30,127 bases of DNA from JBPYFK01 sp051984675. Lineage in GTDB: Bacteria; Actinomycetota; Actinomycetes; Mycobacteriales; Pseudonocardiaceae. The DNA lies in NCBI GenBank assembly GCA_051984675.1, contig JBPYFK010000041.1:1-30127 (forward strand). The letters are read 5' to 3'. Position 1 is the stretch's first letter; every line of letters starts with the position of its first letter. The position numbers and the translations under genes were made by a program. This document shows, in pieces, positions 16,309-23,137 of the stretch. The notes under the pieces are model-generated. The model was not told the origin of the DNA. It worked only from the letters and a program-made list of their open reading frames with translations, and did no database searches.

Positions 16309-16404
16309 TCACAAGGGATCGGCCGCGATCAGGCGGGGATCGCTGTGCGGCATCGAACAACTCCGGTCACGCGGATGTGATCCGGGACCGCAACTGCCAC
16401 TCAT
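16309..16404 (-). CDS. 31-residue ORF behind the M-box, possible leader peptide
   Basis: ATG 16404 is preceded by GGGAGGTGAGGG, with GGAGGT five bases from the start, one of the best ribosome sites in the window. The product has 31 residues, begins MSGSCGPGSHPRDRS and ends DPRLIAADPL. It has five prolines, two cysteines and two Asp-Pro pairs. G/C at third positions is clearly lower than in neighbouring genes, so it does not look like an ordinary coding region. It lies 100 bases after the M-box and 94 bases before the next gene. Proline-rich leader peptides sense magnesium in enterobacterial mgtA, and acidic-proline runs can destabilise ribosomes at low Mg2+; a similar role here is inference. 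Confidence 0.5.
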   Translation of the reverse strand: MSGSCGPGSHPRDRSCSMPHSDPRLIAADPL

Positions 16405-16504
16405 CCCTCACCTCCCTTCGCGGCCAGGGCGGCACGCGCGCTATCACCCGACAGGGCTCACGCCCCCACACCGAGAGGAGGAGGGCACCCCACTCGTCTC
16501 AGAT

Positions 16505-16658
16505 TCAGCACTGCTCGGCGTAGTCCCGATCCCTCGATCGGGCAGCCACCTGGGGTCACCCCTTAGCCCGGGGAGACCTGTCCTGACCCGGGGCGTCTCT
16601 CGACGTTCAGGGTCAGTGGCCTGTGTCCGAACAGCCGCCTCACCTAACGAGGTGCTGA
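16505..16658 (-). ncRNA. M-box (ykoK) magnesium riboswitch
   Basis: Read on the minus strand, the conserved M-box elements appear in order: CCTCGTTAGGTGAGGC near the 5' end, ACAGGCCACTGACCC, GTCGAGAGACGCC, GGGTCAG, and at the 3' end CTACGCCGAGCAGTGCTGA. The ends close perfectly: TCAGCAC (16658-16652) pairs with GTGCTGA (16511-16505). M-boxes bind several Mg2+ ions and turn genes off when magnesium is plentiful. It stands upstream of a 31-codon ORF, a 94-aa gene and mgtC on the same strand. No T-run terminator follows. Downstream, 16485-16473 reads CCCTCCTCCTCTC and contains CCTCC, which could cover the GGAGG of the first ribosome site, so translational or Rho-linked control is more likely than intrinsic termination. 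Confidence 0.93.
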
Positions 16659-16666
16659 CACCGGCG

Positions 16667-16695
16667 ATGCTGCGCGCTCACAGCGGCGCAGTCAA
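16667..16695 (-). promoter_or_regulatory. Promoter of the M-box transcript
   Basis: On the minus strand TTGACT (16695-16690) and CAGCAT (16672-16667) are separated by exactly 17 bases and end nine bases before the closing helix of the M-box. This places the transcription start at or just before the riboswitch. Confidence 0.6.
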
Positions 16696-16731
16696 GTCCA
16701 AGGAGAGTTGCCGCCACGCACCCCGGGCTGC

Positions 16732-17376
16732 TCAGGCGGGGGACGGACGCGCGTGGTCGGTCGCCAGCCGAAGCGCCAGTGCGCCCAGAACGGTGCCGAC
16801 CAGGTACCGCTGGACCCGCAGAAAGGTCGGCCTTCGGGTCAGGAACACCGAGATCGTGCCCGCCGCGAGCACGAGCACCAGGTTGACCGCGAGGGCCACG
16901 GCGATCTGAACCGCTCCCAGCAGGAATCCTTGTAGCAACACGTTTCCTTCGGCCGGGTCGACGAACTGCGGAATCAGTGACAGGTACATCAAGGCGATCT
17001 TGGGATTGAGCAGGTTGGTCATCAGCCCCATCGCGAACAGCCGGCGCGGTGAGTCCGGCCGCACGAGCGCGGGCTCGAACACCGACGTACCGCCGGGCCG
17101 CAGGGCTTTCCACGCCAGCCAGCCCAGATAACCGGCGCCTGCCAGCTTCACCATCAGGTACAACCCTGGTACGGCGAGAAGGATCACCGAGAGCCCCAGA
17201 TTGGCGGCGCTCAGGTAGACCAGAAAGCCCACCGCGACTCCGCCCAATGACACCACGCCAGCCCGTCTCCCCTGGGTGATGCTGCGCGAGACGAGATACA
17301 CCATGTTGGGCCCCGGCGTCAGCACCATTCCCAGCGCGACAACGAAGACGCCGAATACGGACGCGAAAGTGACCAT
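16732..17376 (-). CDS. LysE/RhtB family amino acid exporter
   Basis: The 214-residue membrane protein has about six hydrophobic segments and the length of the LysE/RhtB family. The N-terminal GMVLTPGPNMVYLVSRSITQGRRAG (about 17-41) is the family signature, and MGLMTNLLNPKIALMYLSLIPQF (about 122-144) is the second conserved block. Such proteins export amino acids or related compounds; the substrate cannot be read. The frame is open to 17496, but ATG 17376 gives the family-typical start (MVTFASVFGVFVVALG). No good ribosome site is seen. Its stop lies 37 bases before the promoter of the M-box transcript on the same strand, so read-through into the magnesium operon is possible. Confidence 0.9.
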   Translation of the reverse strand: MVTFASVFGVFVVALGMVLTPGPNMVYLVSRSITQGRRAGVVSLGGVAVGFLVYLSAANLGLSVILLAVPGLYLMVKLAGAGYLGWLAWKALRPGGTSVFEPALVRPDSPRRLFAMGLMTNLLNPKIALMYLSLIPQFVDPAEGNVLLQGFLLGAVQIAVALAVNLVLVLAAGTISVFLTRRPTFLRVQRYLVGTVLGALALRLATDHARPSPA

Positions 17377-17512
17377 AGGCGCGAGCTTCGCAGCAGTACC
17401 GATCCCGAGTCGCGGTCCAATGGGGAACTCTTGGCCCGTTTCTGTCCGGCGCGCCCTTGTTTCCGAGCGGATAACGATTGCAAACGGCCGGGACACAGTA
17501 CCCCAACTTACC

Positions 17513-17541
17513 TTGACCCTTCACCCGTCCGGGGGTATCAA
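17513..17541 (+). promoter_or_regulatory. Promoter of the second acyl-CoA synthetase gene
   Basis: TTGACC (17513-17518) and TATCAA (17536-17541) are separated by 17 bases. They sit about 70 bases before the GTG start in the 236-base divergent region with the LysE gene. Confidence 0.55.
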
Positions 17542-17612
17542 CAATCAACCGCGTTACGCCGGTGTTTCCGCAAACGGCGCACAAGCCCGCCAGCCCCGAA
17601 GGAGGGCAGCGC

Positions 17613-19244
17613 GTGAGCAACTTTCCCCGCTCCATCCGCAAATCGGCCCAGACGGCACACGGCCTGCGCGTGCTGACTCGTGCCGGCATGGTGCCGGGGC
17701 TCGGGTTCGGCCGGGCGCTGTCAGCATTACGGGAGGTACGCCGATGGGGGCCGCTCGTCGGAGCGCTTCGCTACACGGTGCGCAACCGGGCCGACGCGCT
17801 GGCGCTGGTCGACGAGTACGGGCCGCTTACCTACCAAGCGCTCGACCAACGCTCCGATGCGCTGGCCCGCGCGTTGACGGCGCGTGGCCTCAAGCCCGGA
17901 TACACCATCGCGGTGCTGTGCCGAGACCACCGCTGGATGATCGAGTCGCTGCTGGCCTGCGCCAAGCTCGGCGTTCACGTGCTGCTGCTGAACACCGGTT
18001 TCGCCGGCCCGCAGCTCGCTGACGTCCTCAAGCGGGAACGCGCGCACGGTCTGATCCACGACGAGGAGTTCTTCGAGGTCGTGGAGGCGGCTCAGCCCCG
18101 CATGCCCCGGTTTCTCGGATGGCAGGAGCCGGGCAGCCCGACCCGACCCGATGTGCTGTCGCTGGAGGCCCTGATCCATGAGGCCGCCAACGGCAAGGGC
18201 GGGAGAATCGAGGAGCCAGCCACCCCGGGCAACATCGTGCTGTTGAGCAGCGGAACCACCGGACGGCCCAAGGGAATCCGACGCGAGGTACGGTCCGGTC
18301 TCAGTGCGGCGGACTTCCTGGACCGCATTCCCTTACGCGCCAACGAATCCACCTTCATCGCCGCACCGATGTTCCACGCGATCGGGTTTTCCCAGCTGGC
18401 TTTGGGATTCGCCCTCGGCTCCACGCTCGTCGTGCAGCGCCGGTTCGACCCGCTGCGCTTGGCTCGTGCCGTCCACGAGAACCGATGCACCGCCATGGTG
18501 CTGGTGCCGACGATGCTGCGGCGGCTGCTGGAGCTGCGCCCCGAGATGGTGTCCAAGTGGATGGCATCGCTGCGCGTCGCCGTCGTGTCCGGTTCACCGC
18601 TGCTGCCGGCGCTGTCCCAGCGAGCCAGCGACGTCCTCGGCGACGTGCTCTACAACTTCTACGGCTCCACCGAGGCGGCGGTCGTGTCCGTCGCGACGCC
18701 CGCGGAACTGCGGCGCGCTCCGGGAACGGTCGGGCGCAGCCCCCGCTCCTGCAGGGTCGAGCTCTACGACGCGAACGGCGAGCGGGTGACCGAACCGTAC
18801 GTCACCGGGCGGATCTTCGCCGGAGGCACACTGGCGTCCACCGATCACGTGAGCAAGGTCGGCAACAGCTCCGGGCTGATCAACACCGGCGACCTCGGCC
18901 ACTTCGACGACCAGGGCCTGCTGTTCGTCGAGGGCCGGGACGACGAGATGATCATCTCCGGCGGGGAGAACGTCTTCCCCAGTGAGGTCGAGAACCTGAT
19001 CGCCAAGCACTACCAGGTCAAGGATGTCGCCGTGATCGGCGTCCAGGACGAGGAGTTCGGGCAGCGCCTGAAGGCCTTCGTCGTCCCGATCCCCGGTTCC
19101 GGCCTGACCGAGGACGAGATCAGGAGCTACGTGCGCGCGTCACTGGCGAAACACAAGGTGCCCCGGGACGTGGTCCTCGTGAAGTCGGTACCTCGCAACG
19201 CCACCGGAAAGATCCTCCGCCGTCTCCTGGCGGAATACGTGTGA
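17613..19244 (+). CDS. Acyl-CoA synthetase (AMP-forming), FadD family
   Basis: The 543-residue adenylate-forming enzyme activates a carboxylic acid, probably a fatty acid, to its CoA ester. The ATP loop is LSSGTTGRPKG (211-221). The A5 motif is YGSTEAA, the hinge region includes TGDLGHFDDQG, EGRDDEMIISGGENVFPSEVE follows, and the terminal catalytic lysine is in RNATGKILRR. It resembles mycobacterial FadD2/FadD12-type proteins, with an N-terminal extension of about 60 residues ahead of the AMP-binding domain. It is not closely similar to the FadD15-like protein at 5.6-7.4 kb. Start GTG 17613 is preferred over 17562 because GGAGGG lies six bases upstream. The gene is monocistronic and ends before a strong hairpin. 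Confidence 0.92.
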   Translation: MSNFPRSIRKSAQTAHGLRVLTRAGMVPGLGFGRALSALREVRRWGPLVGALRYTVRNRADALALVDEYGPLTYQALDQRSDALARALTARGLKPGYTIAVLCRDHRWMIESLLACAKLGVHVLLLNTGFAGPQLADVLKRERAHGLIHDEEFFEVVEAAQPRMPRFLGWQEPGSPTRPDVLSLEALIHEAANGKGGRIEEPATPGNIVLLSSGTTGRPKGIRREVRSGLSAADFLDRIPLRANESTFIAAPMFHAIGFSQLALGFALGSTLVVQRRFDPLRLARAVHENRCTAMVLVPTMLRRLLELRPEMVSKWMASLRVAVVSGSPLLPALSQRASDVLGDVLYNFYGSTEAAVVSVATPAELRRAPGTVGRSPRSCRVELYDANGERVTEPYVTGRIFAGGTLASTDHVSKVGNSSGLINTGDLGHFDDQGLLFVEGRDDEMIISGGENVFPSEVENLIAKHYQVKDVAVIGVQDEEFGQRLKAFVVPIPGSGLTEDEIRSYVRASLAKHKVPRDVVLVKSVPRNATGKILRRLLAEYV

Positions 19245-19326
19245 GCTGGGCCGGCACGTTCCAGCCAACGACCCGAAATCCCTGAACAACGAAAGAAGGG
19301 TTCCCAGGCAGTACCGAATCACGATC

Positions 19327-19365
19327 GGCGGTGTCGCTGACCCAACCCGGGTAAGCGACACCGCC
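19327..19365. terminator. Bidirectional terminator hairpin
   Basis: GGCGGTGTCGCT (19327-19338) and AGCGACACCGCC (19354-19365) form a perfect 12-bp stem with a 15-base loop. It lies between two convergent genes and probably ends transcription from both sides. No T-run is present, which is common in high-GC actinobacteria. Confidence 0.8.
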
Positions 19366-19383
19366 GCAATCGAACGACCGGAC

Positions 19384-19809
19384 TCAGGATTCCGCCGGCA
19401 GCCACTTCGCGTGGCCCGGCCCGATCGGCACCCAGCATCCGCGCATCGAATCCGCGGGTGTGAGCGTGTCGTCGGCGCCGATCGTCGGCCGCAGTGCCAG
19501 CTCGTCGGGCAGGCCGAGCAGATCGTCGAGGACACTGCTCGCCTCCCCCACGGTCTGCCAGGCCACCCTGCTGGGCGCCAGCACGTCCTGCTCGTCTCCC
19601 GGCATTCGGGCGGCGACGACGTCGTCCTCGCCGCGCAGCTGCACAACGTCGATCACGTTGTGGTGGGCGCGTACCCCGACCACCGACACGAGTTCACCGT
19701 GCTCATCGTGCGCGTGGATGAACTGGAAGCCACGCGCGATCAGTTCGCGCAACCGCACGTCGGTGTCGGCGGAAGTCCTCTCGACGGGCGTCTCAGTGGA
19801 GAACGTCAT
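19384..19809 (-). CDS. 141-residue unknown protein coupled to DUF397
   Basis: The protein is acidic and soluble with no membrane segment. It contains RELIARGFQFIHAHDEHGE near the N-terminus, a GVRAHHNVIDVVQLRGEDD block, and a C-terminus ending WVPIGPGHAKWLPAES. I do not recognise a family. ATG 19809 is chosen because GGTGAG precedes it at short range; GTG 19818 is an alternative but is too close to its own purine run. It overlaps the end of the DUF397 gene by 17 bases in another frame, so the two are almost certainly translated together. The DUF397 pairing suggests a role in the WhiJ-like regulatory unit, perhaps as an accessory or target; this is inference. Confidence 0.75.
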   Translation of the reverse strand: MTFSTETPVERTSADTDVRLRELIARGFQFIHAHDEHGELVSVVGVRAHHNVIDVVQLRGEDDVVAARMPGDEQDVLAPSRVAWQTVGEASSVLDDLLGLPDELALRPTIGADDTLTPADSMRGCWVPIGPGHAKWLPAES

Positions 19810-20032
19810 CGAACTCACCGTCCTTGGCGCCTTCCAGGAAGGCGGCCATCTCGGCCTGCGTGTACACCAGCGCTGGGCCGTTGGGGTGACGCGAATTGCG
19901 CATGGCGACGTCCCCGGTGCTCAGCGACGCGATCTCGACACAGTTGCCGATGGCCCCGCTTCGTACCGCCTTCCGCCAGGTCACGTCGCCGAGCTGCACG
20001 GCAGGCATACCGTTGCGAATCTCGTCATCCAT
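19793..20032 (-). CDS. DUF397 small protein, partner of a WhiJ/Scr1-type regulator
   Basis: The 79-residue protein carries the DUF397 pattern: VTWRKAVRSGAIGNCVEIAS (around 18-37), then VAMRNSRHPNGPALVYTQAEMAAFLEGAKDGEFD. Such small proteins are found in large numbers in actinomycetes next to XRE regulators with a DUF5753 domain, and some affect development and antibiotic production (WhiJ, Scr1 systems). Start ATG 20032 has GGGAGGT seven bases upstream; the longer frame from 20152 is rejected because it lacks homology-like sequence. The regulator gene lies 135 bases upstream on the same strand. Family assignment is firm, function inferred. Confidence 0.92.
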   Translation of the reverse strand: MDDEIRNGMPAVQLGDVTWRKAVRSGAIGNCVEIASLSTGDVAMRNSRHPNGPALVYTQAEMAAFLEGAKDGEFDDVLH

Positions 20033-20167
20033 GATCGCTACCTCCCGACGGAGACGGGATGCATATGCAATTGCATCTGACTTTGCGAGGAAAGTAGCAC
20101 AGATCACGACTTTCGTATGCGGCCCACCGGCCCTGTCCTCCGGTCGGGTCAACGATGATCGACCGTC

Positions 20168-21067
20168 CTAGATGGCCGCGTGCCTCTTGGACAGTGTCTG
20201 GCGCGTCTGGTCGGGAGTCTGGGCATCCACGGCCAGACGGTCGGCAACGCGACCGTAGACCTCGATCTCCTCCCGTTTGTCCAGATACAGCGCACCGGTG
20301 AGGTGTTCGATGTAGACGACGTCCGGCAGTTCCGGCTCGGCGAAACGCAGCAGCGAAAACGCTCCCTCGGCCGCGTAACCACTGCGCTGGTACGGCACGA
20401 CCTGCAGCGTGACGTGGGGAAGCTTGGTGATCTCCAGGAGATGCTCCAGCTGTCCCCGCAGCACGGCCCGGCCACCGATGGGCCGGTGCAGCACGGATTC
20501 GTCGACCACCGCCCAGAACCGGGGAGCATCCGGCCTGGCCAGGCGCTTCTGACGCTGCATCCGCAGCCGGACCCGGCGCTCGGTCTCACGGTCGGCGAAC
20601 TCCGGCCGTCCATGACTGATGACCGCCCGCGCGTAGTCCTCCGTCTGCAACAGGCCGGGGAAGAACTGCAGCTCGTATGCCTGGATGCGGGAAGCCGACT
20701 CCTCCAAACCCACGTAGTCCTGGAACCAGGACGGCATCAGGTCCGCGTAGCGATGCCACCAACCCGGCTCATTGGACTGCCGGACCATGCTGAGGAACTT
20801 CTCGCGCTCGTCCGGGTCGGTGACGCCGTACATCGTGAGCAGGTCGGCGACGTCGCGTTCCTTGAAGCTCACCTTGCCCAGTTCCAACCGGCTGATCTTC
20901 GACTCCGACGCCCGGATCGCATAGCCAGCCTCCGCGGGCGTGATCTCAGCGGCCTCCCGCAGCCGGCGAAGCTGAGCGCCCAGCACGATGCGCAACGCGG
21001 TCGGAGCGCCCCGCCGTTCCTCCGCACCCTCGTCCCGGCGCGAAGCGGAAGAACCCACTGCGGCCAT
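20168..21067 (-). CDS. XRE-type regulator with DUF5753 domain (WhiJ/Scr1-like)
   Basis: The 299-residue protein has a helix-turn-helix domain (about 27-80; LGAQLRRLREAAEITPAEAGYAI, then SESKISRLELGKVSF). The rest is a DUF5753 domain with the usual YELQFFPGLLQTEDYARAVI, FWAVVDESVLHRPIGG and LLEITKLPHVTLQVVPY. Such regulators work with DUF397 proteins in actinomycete development and specialised metabolism; in known cases the small protein counteracts DNA binding. Start ATG 21067 has GGGAGGA six bases upstream. A divergent methyltransferase gene begins 190 bases away, so the shared region may hold the operator. The family is certain; the targets are unknown. Confidence 0.94.
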   Translation of the reverse strand: MAAVGSSASRRDEGAEERRGAPTALRIVLGAQLRRLREAAEITPAEAGYAIRASESKISRLELGKVSFKERDVADLLTMYGVTDPDEREKFLSMVRQSNEPGWWHRYADLMPSWFQDYVGLEESASRIQAYELQFFPGLLQTEDYARAVISHGRPEFADRETERRVRLRMQRQKRLARPDAPRFWAVVDESVLHRPIGGRAVLRGQLEHLLEITKLPHVTLQVVPYQRSGYAAEGAFSLLRFAEPELPDVVYIEHLTGALYLDKREEIEVYGRVADRLAVDAQTPDQTRQTLSKRHAAI

Positions 21068-21257
21068 GGCCGTCCTCCCTGTGCTCAGCCACGCGTTCCA
21101 ACGCCCGCTGAGTTGGTTGCCAAGATGATCACTGAACGTTACACAACTTTCGCTCAAGTGGCAGCACACCGATCGTTTACTCAGCGCTTCGGTGCTCTTA
21201 CCCTATGTCCTCTGTGATCGACGCCATTTCGAACCCTCAGCGGATTGCGAGGACTTA

Positions 21258-22115
21258 ATGACCGATGCTAGAGAGCACACATCCGGCGATCCGACGTCTG
21301 ACGACGAAGCCAAACCGGTACACATCGACACCACCAAGGCAAGCATTGCCAGGGTCTACGACGCCTTCCTCGGCGGCAAGGACAACTACGAGATCGACCG
21401 CGAGGTGTTCCGGCGGGTGCAGGAGGTCGCGCCCGAAGCCGCGCAGCTCGCCTGGGACAACCGGGAATTCCTCATTCGGGTGACCCGTTTCGTCGCCAGC
21501 CAGACCGGGGTGACCCAGTTCCTCGACTGCGGCTCGGGCTTACCCACCGCGGAGAACACCCACCAGGTCGCGCAGCGCATCCAACCCGAGGCGCGCGTGG
21601 TCTACGTCGACAACGACCCGGTCGTCCTCGCGCACGGCCGAGCGCTGCTGGAAGAGAACGAGCAGACCCACTTCAGCCCGGCCGACATCTTCAACCCGCG
21701 CGAGATTCTCGAAGACGAGGTGGTGCGCAAGCACCTGGACTTCGACGAACCCATCGCGCTGTTCCAGTTCGGAACGCTGCACCACTACGACGGCGAACGC
21801 AGCCCCGCCGACATCATGCAGGAGTACGTCGACGCCCTGCCGGCCGGCTCCTACGTCGCGATCAGCCACTTCTTCGACCCGGAGACCAGCGAGTTCAGCG
21901 AGCTTGCTCGCAGGATGGAGGACACCTTCCTGCACAGCCCGATGGGCACCGGTGTGTTCCGCACCCGCCCGCAGATCGAGAGCATGTTCCCCGGCCTGGA
22001 GCTTGTCGAGCCCGGCCTGGTGCTGTGCACGGACTGGTGGCCGGACGGTCCGCGCCTCAAACCGCTGGCTCCGGTCAGTTACTGCATTGTCGGCGCCATC
22101 GGCCGGAAACCGTAG
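21258..22115 (+). CDS. SAM-dependent methyltransferase, DUF574 family
   Basis: The 285-residue protein belongs to the actinomycete Methyltransf_19 (DUF574) group. It has the N-terminal IDTTKASIARVYDAFLGGKD (23-42), which marks the family, and a SAM-binding loop FLDCGSGLPTAENTH (88-102). VVYVDNDPVVLAHGRALL (114-131) supplies the acidic residue that binds the ribose. The substrate is unknown. Start ATG 21258 has GAGGA at the right distance; the upstream ORF extension is not conserved-looking. Members are often next to XRE/DUF397 genes, as here, where it is divergent from the WhiJ-like regulator. A shared regulatory link is inferred. Confidence 0.92.
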   Translation: MTDAREHTSGDPTSDDEAKPVHIDTTKASIARVYDAFLGGKDNYEIDREVFRRVQEVAPEAAQLAWDNREFLIRVTRFVASQTGVTQFLDCGSGLPTAENTHQVAQRIQPEARVVYVDNDPVVLAHGRALLEENEQTHFSPADIFNPREILEDEVVRKHLDFDEPIALFQFGTLHHYDGERSPADIMQEYVDALPAGSYVAISHFFDPETSEFSELARRMEDTFLHSPMGTGVFRTRPQIESMFPGLELVEPGLVLCTDWWPDGPRLKPLAPVSYCIVGAIGRKP

Positions 22116-22149
22116 AACTGCCCGCTCTCAGTTGTCCACTATGGATGCT

Positions 22150-22182
22150 CGTCGCGCTCGACGTCGAGCCGAGCGCGACGAA
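22150..22182. terminator. Bidirectional terminator hairpin
   Basis: TCGTCGCGCTCG (22150-22161) and CGAGCGCGACGA (22171-22182) make a 12-bp perfect stem with a 9-base loop between the convergent methyltransferase and DUF742 genes. No T-run follows. Confidence 0.75.
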
Positions 22183-22192
22183 CTCGCGAGAT

Positions 22193-22804
22193 CTACAGCC
22201 GTCGCAGGCCACTCAGAACCCGTTCCATCAGTGTGAAACTCGGCTGCTGACCGCCACCGACGGGCGTGTTGGTCTGATGCACGTGCACCAAGCCGCGTTC
22301 CGCCATGTCGCCGACCAGTACCTTGGCCACCCCCAACGGAACGGAGAGCGTCGCCGCGATCTCGGCGACCGACCGCGGATGCTGGCACATGGTCACGACG
22401 GCGTAGTGCTCCTCAGGAAGCTGCCGCGCCATCTGGATCGTCTGGTCATTGGTGGAGACCAGGGTTTCCAGCTCGAACACGAAGTCCGACTTGGTGCGTC
22501 CACCGGTCCAGGTGTAGGCACGCACGCCAGCCGCCAGGTCGCTGGACTGGTGCTCCCCGGCAGGTTCGGGCTGGGGTTCGGCCGGTACCGAATCCGCCGC
22601 GGGGAACTCGGGCTCTTGTGGAATCTCGGGCTCAGCCACCGGTGGGGGCGCCTGCCGGGACTGCTCGGCAGGAGGCGGGGGTTCTTTCCTCCGGCGTGAC
22701 CGGCGGCGGCTGTTCAACGAGAACGAGTTGAACACGTCCGCGAACCCGTCACCGGCATCGCGGTCACCGGGCTCCGGCCCAGGAAAGTCCGAATCCATGC
22801 TCAT
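22193..22804 (-). CDS. DUF742 protein with Pro-rich N-terminus
   Basis: The 203-residue protein has a disordered head (1-90) with an Arg patch (RRRSRRRK, 33-40) and many Pro-Glu repeats. The DUF742 domain (about 93-203) contains VRAYTWTGGRT, FELETLVSTNDQ and a winged-helix-like region (HPRSVAEIAATLSVPLGVAKVLVGDMAERGLV). In Streptomyces conservons DUF742 proteins (CvnC) stand with a sensor kinase-like CvnA, a roadblock CvnB and a GTPase CvnD, and form a G-protein-like membrane complex. None of those partners lies within this window. ATG 22804 has GAGGA four bases upstream. The wing-helix part may bind DNA or protein; unknown. Confidence 0.88.
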   Translation of the reverse strand: MSMDSDFPGPEPGDRDAGDGFADVFNSFSLNSRRRSRRRKEPPPPAEQSRQAPPPVAEPEIPQEPEFPAADSVPAEPQPEPAGEHQSSDLAAGVRAYTWTGGRTKSDFVFELETLVSTNDQTIQMARQLPEEHYAVVTMCQHPRSVAEIAATLSVPLGVAKVLVGDMAERGLVHVHQTNTPVGGGQQPSFTLMERVLSGLRRL

Positions 22805-22940
22805 GGGGTCCTCATGCGGGCTGACTCCTGGCGCAGCCTGGGTCGCGTGCCGCAGCCCGGTGCGCGGATCGGGCGGGAGACGGGGTAGAGCATCTCGTCG
22901 GTAAGTAGTTGCAGATTAAACAGTCGTGATCAGACAGGAA

Positions 22941-22968
22941 GGGGTGCGAGGACATTGCCTCGCACCCC
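22941..22968 (-). terminator. Terminator after the OFA transporter operon
   Basis: GGGGTGCGAGG (22941-22951) and CCTCGCACCCC (22958-22968) form a perfect 11-bp stem with a 6-base loop, 25 bases beyond the stop of the 47-aa gene. On the minus strand TTCCTGTCTG follows, which is only weakly T-rich. The surrounding 22805-22993 stretch contains no gene I can support. Confidence 0.8.
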
Positions 22969-22993
22969 GACCGCCAGCGTCTAGCGTCGATAG

Positions 22994-23137
22994 TTAGTGG
23001 TGGACGAACAGTGCCGTCGTCTTGGTCATGAGCTCGTAGACCCCGTACAACAGCGGGACACCCACCCACAGCCAGGACACCACCAGCAGAATCGCGTTGC
23101 TGCCGCTCTGGCCCTGCTCGTTCGTCTCGGCACTCAT
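22994..23137 (-). CDS. 47-residue membrane protein paired with the OFA transporter
   Basis: This short gene starts at ATG 23137, which overlaps the transporter's stop (ATGA), so it is translated by coupling. The product begins MSAETNEQGQSGSN, then has one hydrophobic helix (AILLVVSWLWVGVPLLYGVY, 15-34) and a short basic to neutral tail ending in FVHH. Small single-helix proteins of this sort follow oxalate/formate-type MFS genes in many actinobacteria and are sometimes annotated as an MFS small subunit. A role in stabilising or regulating the transporter is inferred. The stop at 22994 is followed by a strong terminator hairpin. Confidence 0.85.
   Translation of the reverse strand: MSAETNEQGQSGSNAILLVVSWLWVGVPLLYGVYELMTKTTALFVHH

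Noticed and set aside
16640..17689. 349-codon minus-strand frame over the LysE gene
   Set aside because: The LysE frame has clear family motifs and membrane helices; this one is a shadow, and it would also run through the M-box promoter.
22812..23069. 85-codon minus-strand frame between DUF742 and the 47-aa gene
   Set aside because: It runs through the terminator hairpin and much of the 47-aa gene in another frame, and has no ribosome site or motif.
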